A stretch of DNA of 6,973 nt, from the NCBI GenBank assembly GCA_030637945.1, contig DAOWFN010000170.1:1-6973 (forward strand). Direction: 5' to 3'. The position numbers and the translations under genes were made by a program. The notes under the pieces are model-generated. The model was not told where the DNA came from. It saw only the letters and a program-made list of their open reading frames with translations, and ran no database searches. The stretch's first letter is position 1, and every line of letters begins with the position of its first letter. Below are positions 1 through 5,224 of this stretch, piece after piece. The DNA is from Gammaproteobacteria bacterium. GTDB lineage: Bacteria; Pseudomonadota; Gammaproteobacteria; SZUA-229.

Positions 1-428
1 CGATGGCAAATTCACTGGAAGTACGTAGCCCGTTAATGGATCACAAGGTCGCTGAGTTTGCCGCAAAATTACCGATGCGTATGAAAGTGCGTGGACGCTC
101 ACTGCGCTTTATACAGAAACGTTTGCTGGAACGTTATCTGCCCAAGGATGTACTCGAACGACCCAAACAGGGCTTTTCTTCTGCTTTGCCTTATATGCTG
201 GCAGACGAGTATCGTATATTGTTTAACGTTTTTCTCAAGGAGTCGCAGCTGGCAGCCGATGATTATTTCCAGCAGGCAACGATTAACGAATTACTGGCGG
301 AGCACTTATCAGGCAAAAAAGACAATGGTAATCGACTATGGTTGTTACTAAACAGTGAAGTCTGGTATCGGATGTATATCAAGGGGCAGAGTAAAGAGAG
401 TTTGTATGAAGATATTCAGGCAGGGTAG
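1..428 (+). CDS. asnB: Asparagine synthase (glutamine-hydrolysing)-type amidotransferase, C-terminal fragment
   Basis: This is the last 142 or so codons of an AsnB-family enzyme; the gene begins before the window. The family (usually about 600-650 aa) releases ammonia from glutamine in an N-terminal Ntn domain and transfers it to an adenylated carboxylate in the C-terminal synthetase domain, in the cytoplasm. Only the end of the synthetase domain is visible. Counting from the ATG at base 3, it shows the conserved motif ANSLEVRSPLMD (residues 2-13) and a KQGF motif (55-58), both hallmarks of the family. That ATG is the internal Met of the usual 'MA-SLEVR' motif, not a start. The stop is TAG at 426-428. 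Paralogues in polysaccharide loci, including those called exosortase-A-associated amidotransferases, are thought to amidate sugars or other cluster substrates rather than to make free asparagine. Given the neighbours I favour such a role (inference). The symbol is a family label. Confidence 0.9.
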   Translation, partial: MANSLEVRSPLMDHKVAEFAAKLPMRMKVRGRSLRFIQKRLLERYLPKDVLERPKQGFSSALPYMLADEYRILFNVFLKESQLAADDYFQQATINELLAEHLSGKKDNGNRLWLLLNSEVWYRMYIKGQSKESLYEDIQAG

Positions 429-476
429 CGACTCGACAACGCTGTTGAAGCTGGATCAACTTATGTTTCATATAAA

Positions 477-481
477 TGAGG
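477..481 (+). promoter_or_regulatory. Weak, oddly placed Shine-Dalgarno before the FkbH-like gene
   Basis: TGAGG lies 14 nt before the ATG at 496, which is long, but only 4 nt before an out-of-frame ATG at 486. That ATG opens a five-codon reading frame (MHRNE, stop TGA at 501-503) overlapping the real start. An in-frame TAA at 484-486 rules out any earlier start for the FkbH-like protein, so initiation is at 496 or at the in-frame ATG at 505. Confidence 0.3.
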
Positions 482-495
482 CATAATGCATCGCA

Positions 496-2400
496 ATGAA
501 TGATATGAACGAGCTAAAAGAAGCGATAAAAGCGGCACAGAGTTATGATGATGTGATAATCATCTGTAACACGGTAGATGTGCCGGCATTAACGACCACG
601 ATGGCTCGCAAACTTCTTCGTGTGCTTCGCAAGTACAGAGTAGACGAGCCTAAATTGGAAGCTGAGCAAAACAGTACAGGGTCAGTACGTATCGCATACC
701 TTGGAAATATTACCTTTGAACCGTTGCCCGACTACGTAGAAATCATCGCGGCCTGCCGTGGATTAACAACCAGTGCGTACATCGGCGGCTACGACCAGTA
801 TGTACAGGAATTAATCGATGATCACTCGGCGCTGAATGCGTTCGCAGCGGATATTGTTTTTATCAACCTGAGCTTACGAGAGCTGGCTCCAGAGCTTGTT
901 AGTAATTTCAGCTACCTGAGTCTCGACCAGATCAATGCTACAAAAGAAATGATTCTGGCAAAAACAGTAAATACGGTCAGTCTTGCTTTAGATAAGCAGC
1001 AGGCGACAGTGCTGATTTCTAATTTTCCCTGTCCGGCACATTTTCATCTTGGTATTGCCGATCAGAAGCAGGAAGTTGGGGAGAGTGCATTTTATGCTGA
1101 TCTGAACCTGGAAATGAAGAAACGTTTCAGGGATGAATCACGTGTTCAGGTGTTCGATATGGAGCAGCTGGTCTCAAATTACGGCAAAAATAATGCCTAT
1201 GATGAAAAGCTGTATTATCTGGCGAAAGTGCCCTGGCAAGAAGATTTTTATCTGTCTATCGCCGACCAGCTGGTTCGTCACATAGCAGCAGCAAGCGGAC
1301 AGGCGAAAAAATGTCTGGTGCTTGATCTGGATAACACTTTATGGGGCGGCGTGCTGGGCGAGTCTGGCATCCATGGTGTCAAAGTAGGTCATGGTGACGG
1401 CGAAGCTGAGGCTTTTTATGATTTTCAATGTAAGATACGTGCATTGAAAAATCGCGGCATTTTGCTGGGTATCTGCAGTAAGAACAATCTTGCCGATGTT
1501 GAGGAAATGTTCGCTCAGCGAACCGACATGCCATTGCGACTGGAAGACTTTTCAGCGCTCGAAGTGAGTTGGGATATGAAACATGAAGGGCTTTCGCGTA
1601 TCGCAGACAAGCTCAATATTGGTTTTGATAGCCTGGTATTTGTCGATGACAACCCTGCTGAGTGCGAGTTAATTCGGCAGATGCTTCCGCAGGTCGATAC
1701 CCTGTTGTTACCGAATGATCCGTCGGTTTATTCAGCATTGCTGGATGCTTTTTATGGTTTTGATAAAGCGCAGGTCACCTCTGAGGATCAGTTGAAAACA
1801 AAGCAGTACGCAGAGGGTGCGGACAGGGTAAAACACCAGGCCGGTTTTAAAGATCTTGAGTCATACCTTGAAAGCTTACAGACTGAAATAACCATCTCGC
1901 TGGTTGGTGAGCAGGAAAAGATGCGCGTCCACCAGCTTTTCTCCAAGACGAATCAGTTCAACGTCACTACCAGACGCTACTCGATGGCTGAAGTCGAGGA
2001 ATTTATGATAAAGGACAACTGTGACATGTACACCGTTCAGGCGTCTGATCGTTTTGGTGATCTGGGTATCATAGGTTTGTGTCTGCTTGAAAATACCGAT
2101 CAGAGTGCCGCATTTATAGACAGTTTTATTTTAAGCTGCCGTGCGATGGGACGTGGTATCGAAACGGCGATGGTTAATTTCATCAAAGAAGAATATTTCG
2201 GGCGCAGAGGGATGAGTCGTCTCAGCGCATTGTTTGTGCCAACGAATAAGAACGTGCCAGCACAACAATTCTACCCGGATCAGGGGTTTGAAGCAGTGGG
2301 TGATGATTCTGATGAAGGCTGCCGTTACGAACTTTTGGCGGATAACTCATCTATACTGAGTTGTCACTGGATAAAAATAAATGATCGGAACGATTTATGA
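496..2400 (+). CDS. FkbH-like HAD-IIIC family protein (glyceryl-ACP forming type)
   Basis: 634 aa, a normal full length for a three-part FkbH-like protein. Residues ~64-260 form the N-terminal SGNH-like region (LGN at 69-71, DHSALNAFAADIVFINL at 109-125). Residues ~272-430 are the HAD core, with motif I D277-L-D279-N-T281 followed by LWGG, motif II S328-K329-N-N, and the acidic pair D384-D385 in FVDDNPAE. Residues ~470-600 are the GNAT-like C-terminus with KTNQFN (484-489), RFGDLGIIG (519-527) and CRAMGRGIE (548-556). All catalytic HAD motifs look intact. Characterised FkbH proteins take a three-carbon unit from 1,3-bisphosphoglycerate, dephosphorylate it and leave glyceryl on an ACP. The substrate here is inferred by homology; lactoyl or another hydroxyacyl group is possible. 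It overlaps the next gene (an ACP) by four bases, ATGA, implying translational coupling and a direct partnership. ATG 496 is the first possible start after an in-frame TAA, but its ribosome binding site is poor. Confidence 0.9.
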   Translation: MNDMNELKEAIKAAQSYDDVIIICNTVDVPALTTTMARKLLRVLRKYRVDEPKLEAEQNSTGSVRIAYLGNITFEPLPDYVEIIAACRGLTTSAYIGGYDQYVQELIDDHSALNAFAADIVFINLSLRELAPELVSNFSYLSLDQINATKEMILAKTVNTVSLALDKQQATVLISNFPCPAHFHLGIADQKQEVGESAFYADLNLEMKKRFRDESRVQVFDMEQLVSNYGKNNAYDEKLYYLAKVPWQEDFYLSIADQLVRHIAAASGQAKKCLVLDLDNTLWGGVLGESGIHGVKVGHGDGEAEAFYDFQCKIRALKNRGILLGICSKNNLADVEEMFAQRTDMPLRLEDFSALEVSWDMKHEGLSRIADKLNIGFDSLVFVDDNPAECELIRQMLPQVDTLLLPNDPSVYSALLDAFYGFDKAQVTSEDQLKTKQYAEGADRVKHQAGFKDLESYLESLQTEITISLVGEQEKMRVHQLFSKTNQFNVTTRRYSMAEVEEFMIKDNCDMYTVQASDRFGDLGIIGLCLLENTDQSAAFIDSFILSCRAMGRGIETAMVNFIKEEYFGRRGMSRLSALFVPTNKNVPAQQFYPDQGFEAVGDDSDEGCRYELLADNSSILSCHWIKINDRNDL

Positions 2401-2630
2401 ATGAAGAGAAGTTGAAAGAAGTGATCGCTGATGTCTTTGATATCGATGAAGATGAAATCAGTCATGAAACGACAAATGAGACTGTCGAAAAATGGGATTC
2501 ACTTAACCATTTGAGATTAGTGACAGCGCTGGAAGGTGAGTTTGGTATTACCCTGACAATGGAAGAGATCAACACTATGGATAGTTATCCTAAGATAGTG
2601 GAAATGGTGACCAAGCACCTGAATAGTTAA
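2397..2630 (+). CDS. Stand-alone acyl carrier protein
   Basis: A 77-aa acidic helical protein of standard ACP length. The attachment motif WDSLNHL puts the 4'-phosphopantetheine serine at S35. The segment LVTALEGEFGITLTMEEI (41-58) matches helix II to III of the ACP fold. The residue after DSL is Asn rather than the Asp of fatty-acid ACPs (DSLD), pointing to a specialised carrier rather than the housekeeping AcpP. The gene starts inside the stop of the FkbH-like gene (ATGA at 2397-2400) with only weak Shine-Dalgarno-like sequence, so translation is probably coupled. Its likely role is to carry the glyceryl or related acyl group loaded by the FkbH-like protein and present it to the acyltransferase encoded next. 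A phosphopantetheinyl transferase is not in the window and would come from elsewhere. Confidence 0.93.
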   Translation: MNEEKLKEVIADVFDIDEDEISHETTNETVEKWDSLNHLRLVTALEGEFGITLTMEEINTMDSYPKIVEMVTKHLNS

Positions 2631-2645
2631 TTACTCGATAAAGTA

Positions 2646-2651
2646 AAGGAG
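2646..2651 (+). promoter_or_regulatory. Shine-Dalgarno that sets the TTG start of the acyltransferase
   Basis: AAGGAG, followed by 9 nt and then TTG at 2661. This near-perfect site at good spacing supports a TTG start. The nearby GTG at 2656 is in another frame. Confidence 0.75.
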
Positions 2652-2660
2652 ACGAGTGAG

Positions 2661-3404
2661 TTGAAAGAAGTCGATAAGAAAAAGAACATTCGAAACATCC
2701 TCATGGATCAGGAAGGTTCTGCTCTGCAAAAATACAAAATGTTGACCGTGGGTGACGTTAGCATGTTGGGGTTTTTGTATTATGAATTTATTACCTGGCT
2801 GCTAGGCTCGCGAGCAGGAGCGCTGGGGATATTATTGCGCAAAAAAATGTATAAACGCCTTTTTAAAAATTATGGGCGAAATATTATTATTGGCCGTAAC
2901 TGCGTGTTCAGGCATCCATCAAAAATCTCGCTGGGAGACAATGTCGTCATTGATGATAACAGTATACTTGATGCCAGGGGCTGCGAGGATGAAGGTCTTG
3001 TTCTCGCTGATGGTGTCATGGTTAACCGGGGCTGCGCGATACAGTCTAAAGGGGGTGATATCCGGATTGGAGAAGGTGTGAGCCTGGGTGCGGACAGTCA
3101 GCTTGTTTCCTGGGGTGGCATAAATATCGGTGCCGGGGCTGCGATAGCAGGCGGCTGCTATATCAGTGCCGGTACCTATAAGATGGAGGACTTTTCCACA
3201 CCTATTTCGTCGCGGCAACCGTATACGTCCGGGCCAGTTGTCATCGGTAAAAACGCCTGGTTGGCAACACGTGTAACCATACTGGATGCGGTAGTGATCG
3301 GTGAGAACTCGGTGATATCTGCAGGTGCTGTCGTTACCGGCAACATCGGCGCAAAGGCGGTGGCGCATGGCAATCCTGCCAAGGTTGTGTTCCAGGGACG
3401 CTAG
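2661..3404 (+). CDS. Left-handed beta-helix (hexapeptide-repeat) acyltransferase
   Basis: 247 aa, starting at TTG (good AAGGAG 9 nt upstream). Residues 1-70 are a helical, partly hydrophobic and basic N-terminus (LGFLYYEFITWLLG at 36-49, then RKKMYKRLFK at 60-69) that may associate with the membrane surface. From residue ~72 to 240 there are imperfect hexapeptide repeats, e.g. IIIGRN (75-80), ISLGDNVVIDDN (89-100), IRIGEGVSLGADS (134-146), VVIGKNAWL (193-201) and VVIGENSVISAGAVV (211-225), ending in the typical H236-GNPAKVV. Such enzymes move acyl groups from CoA or ACP to sugars or other acceptors, usually as trimers. Its place directly after an FkbH-like protein and an ACP suggests that the donor is the loaded ACP and the acceptor a polysaccharide sugar or lipid-linked precursor (inference). 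The usual catalytic His of the family seems to be Tyr (GTYK, Y173). GC is about 55% by hand count across 3001-3360, higher than the last gene. Confidence 0.85.
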   Translation: MKEVDKKKNIRNILMDQEGSALQKYKMLTVGDVSMLGFLYYEFITWLLGSRAGALGILLRKKMYKRLFKNYGRNIIIGRNCVFRHPSKISLGDNVVIDDNSILDARGCEDEGLVLADGVMVNRGCAIQSKGGDIRIGEGVSLGADSQLVSWGGINIGAGAAIAGGCYISAGTYKMEDFSTPISSRQPYTSGPVVIGKNAWLATRVTILDAVVIGENSVISAGAVVTGNIGAKAVAHGNPAKVVFQGR

Positions 3405-3453
3405 GCATTTCTGGTCTCATTCTTTGTACCGATAAATATAGCCAATAAGTTTC

Positions 3454-4395
3454 ATGAAGAATTATATCAAAATGGCAGTCAGTCTTGTTCTTATAGGGCT
3501 GCTTGTATACAACGTGGAGTGGGAATCATTCCTTAATCATTTTAAAACCTTGAGCGTCTGGACTGTCGTAATCGTGCTTTTTATTTTCACGGTACAGTTT
3601 CCGATCAGTGCCATGAAATGGAAAACAGCTCTTAAAATTCACCAGCTGGAGTTTTCATTTAATTATTTGCATAAAATTATCTGCATCGGATTTTTCTTCA
3701 ATAATTTCTTGCCGACAGCGATTGGCGGTGATGCATATAGAGTGATTAAAACCATGCCGAAAGAAGGTTTTAAGTCACGGGCGGTATCTGCTGTGTTGCT
3801 GGAGAGAATCGTTGGTTTTGCAGCACTTTTGTTTCTTGGTTTCATCGGTGGTGTATTAATGCTGCGTAGTGAACCGAATCAATTAGTATTTTATTACGTA
3901 CTGTTTTGTGTCGTAGGCGGACTGGTTGCTGTGTGTCTGTTTATTTTATTTCGATTGGGTGTTTTTTCCAGATTGCTCAAACGGGTTAAAAATATAAAAA
4001 AACTGGAAGTGCTGACACATAATCTTGGACATATCTGGCGAACTCCAGGACTTTTGATCAATATAATATTGGCGTCGTTGTTATTCCAGGTATTGGCAAT
4101 TATAGCTATCAGTGTGATGTTTGACGCACTGGGCAGTGATGGCGGTTATGCAAAATACGCCTTGATGGCGGCAGTGGTCGGGCTCGCCAGCGTGCTGCCT
4201 ATCTCGATTAACGGCATAGGCGTAATAGAAGGCGCATTTGTGTTCAGTGCAACCCAGCTCGGAATGGGTTATAACGAGGCACTTATCGCCGCTTTCATGT
4301 TGCGCATTATCGTGGTGCCACTAAGTTTGATCTGTGGTTTTGTGTATTTCTGGGATTCTCATCAAAATAAAGATATGTCGAGTATTTCCCGATAG
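3454..4395 (+). CDS. Integral membrane protein, lysylphosphatidylglycerol synthase TM region/YbhN/AglD2-like family
   Basis: 313 aa with about seven or eight hydrophobic segments (approximately 5-20, 35-52, 73-90, 118-137, 145-168, 200-222, 236-252, 277-299). Family signatures are clear: NNFLPTAIGGDAYR (83-96), the LLERIVGF segment (115-122) and LPISINGIGVIEGAF (248-262). These match the TM domain shared by the flippase half of MprF and stand-alone YbhN/AglD2-type proteins (Pfam PF03706). The cytoplasmic aminoacyl-transferase half of MprF is absent, so this is the stand-alone form. Inner-membrane location is certain in practice; the function is not. Members occur in glycan and lipid loci and are suspected of moving or regulating lipid-linked intermediates. 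The ATG at 3454 has no strong Shine-Dalgarno, and the gene follows the acyltransferase by 49 bp with no terminator seen, so it is probably in the same transcript. Confidence 0.88.
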   Translation: MKNYIKMAVSLVLIGLLVYNVEWESFLNHFKTLSVWTVVIVLFIFTVQFPISAMKWKTALKIHQLEFSFNYLHKIICIGFFFNNFLPTAIGGDAYRVIKTMPKEGFKSRAVSAVLLERIVGFAALLFLGFIGGVLMLRSEPNQLVFYYVLFCVVGGLVAVCLFILFRLGVFSRLLKRVKNIKKLEVLTHNLGHIWRTPGLLINIILASLLFQVLAIIAISVMFDALGSDGGYAKYALMAAVVGLASVLPISINGIGVIEGAFVFSATQLGMGYNEALIAAFMLRIIVVPLSLICGFVYFWDSHQNKDMSSISR

Positions 4396-4531
4396 TTATG
4401 CCTGGTAGAACTGATAACGTAAACTCTTGCTTAGCAGAAGAGGTGACTTGAGTTCAGGATTTATTAGATAGATTGTACGAATATATAGCCTCTCGACAAG
4501 GGGCTTAATTTATAGATAAAGAGGATTTGAA
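4396..4531 (+). other. Intergenic gap, largest in the window; weak hairpin only
   Basis: 136 bp without a gene. The one visible structure is an imperfect hairpin at 4424-4442: CTCTT pairs with AAGAG, extended by GC/GC around a TTA loop with a 2-nt bulge. It lacks a following T-run, so it is not a convincing intrinsic terminator. TTGAGT at 4448-4453 resembles a -35 box, but GATTGT 17 nt later is a poor -10. This is the likeliest place for a boundary or internal promoter between the acyl cassette and the DUF4956/CotH pair; the sequence does not prove one. Confidence 0.25.
4521..4525 (+). promoter_or_regulatory. Shine-Dalgarno of the DUF4956 gene
   Basis: GAGGA (within AAAGAGGA), 6 nt before the ATG at 4532. 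This is a good site that supports that start. Confidence 0.65.
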
Positions 4532-5218
4532 ATGTTAAATGAACTTGGCTTTCCACAAGGCGCACCTTTGGCGTTGATGCCGTTGTTAATGAATCTTGTT
4601 ATAGGCGCAGTAATGTCACTGGTACTGAGGTGGCATTTTAAACAATTTGGATCAACTTTATCGAATCGCGAAGAATTTGCGCAGGTATTCCCCTTTGTGT
4701 TGCTTACTACGGTGCTTATCATCTCCATAGTGAAATCATCGTTGGCGTTATCGCTAGGACTGGTCGGTGCACTTTCTATCGTACGTTTCAGAACGCCGAT
4801 CAAAGAGCCGGAAGAACTGGCTTACCTGTTTATAGCAATTGCAATGGGTCTGGGCCTGGGCGCAAACCAAACGGTTAATACCGTTGTCTCGGGATTAGTA
4901 ATCCTGCTAATTATGGCACTGTTCAAAAGACAGCGAAAAGATCTAGGTGATAAGAACCTGTATCTTTCAATCGACTGGAAAGCAGGCGTTGATGATAAAC
5001 CGGATAAATTTATCACACAGGTTAATACCATCATGGCAAAACACGTCATCAGTAGTGATCTGCGCCGTTTTGATATAAGAGATGGTTTGCTGGAATCTAC
5101 TTACTTTGTTGATATTGCCAGCGCCGATAACTTAAGTGTTTTAATCAGTGAATTAAGAGCAGATTTTCCAGATATTGGATTAACTTTCCTCGATCAAAAT
5201 CAATTGCCAGGAGTTTAA
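4532..5218 (+). CDS. DUF4956 domain-containing membrane protein
   Basis: 228 aa. The N-terminal ~130 residues contain four or five hydrophobic segments (about 12-33, 52-70, 72-85, 97-112, 115-131). The core motif GLVGALSIVRFRTPIKEP (76-93), followed by ELAYLFIAIAMGLGLGA (95-111), is the hallmark of DUF4956. The C-terminal ~95 residues (135-228) are soluble, with alternating strands and helices, and probably lie in the cytoplasm (inference). The biochemical function of the family is not established. From general knowledge, these genes often sit beside CotH-like and VTC (polyphosphate polymerase-like) genes; a CotH-like gene does follow here after 6 nt, but no VTC gene is visible. The start is supported by GAGGA 6 nt upstream. 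The 136-bp gap before it may mark the beginning of a separate transcription unit. Confidence 0.9.
   Translation: MLNELGFPQGAPLALMPLLMNLVIGAVMSLVLRWHFKQFGSTLSNREEFAQVFPFVLLTTVLIISIVKSSLALSLGLVGALSIVRFRTPIKEPEELAYLFIAIAMGLGLGANQTVNTVVSGLVILLIMALFKRQRKDLGDKNLYLSIDWKAGVDDKPDKFITQVNTIMAKHVISSDLRRFDIRDGLLESTYFVDIASADNLSVLISELRADFPDIGLTFLDQNQLPGV
5209..5213 (+). promoter_or_regulatory. Shine-Dalgarno of the CotH-like gene, inside the end of the DUF4956 gene
   Basis: AGGAG, 11 nt before the GTG at 5225 and overlapping the last codons of the DUF4956 gene. It supports the GTG start. An in-frame TAA at 5216-5218 (the DUF4956 stop itself) excludes anything earlier. Confidence 0.6.
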
Positions 5219-5224
5219 GTAGTA

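Noticed and set aside
3..428. A complete 141-aa gene starting at the ATG at base 3
   Set aside because: The Met is the internal residue of the conserved MA-SLEVR motif of asparagine synthase; the protein is an N-terminally cut fragment of a ~600-aa enzyme.
444..460. Hairpin GTTGA/TCAAC between the amidotransferase and FkbH-like genes
   Set aside because: Only five base pairs with a seven-base loop and no T-run; expected by chance and not a terminator.
2919..3368. 149-codon antisense reading frame
   Set aside because: It lies entirely opposite the well-supported hexapeptide acyltransferase, and its translation (rich in Cys, Arg and Thr) shows no recognisable domain.
496..3404. A methoxymalonyl-ACP pathway as in FK520-type polyketides
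   Set aside because: That pathway also needs acyl-ACP dehydrogenases and an O-methyltransferase; none are present, and a hexapeptide acyltransferase follows instead.
4424..4442. Intrinsic terminator after the YbhN-like gene
   Set aside because: The stem is short with a bulge and there is no T-run after it; listed only as a weak hairpin within the gap.
4510..4803. 97-codon antisense reading frame
   Set aside because: It is opposite the start and conserved core of the DUF4956 gene, with no domain and no sensible composition.
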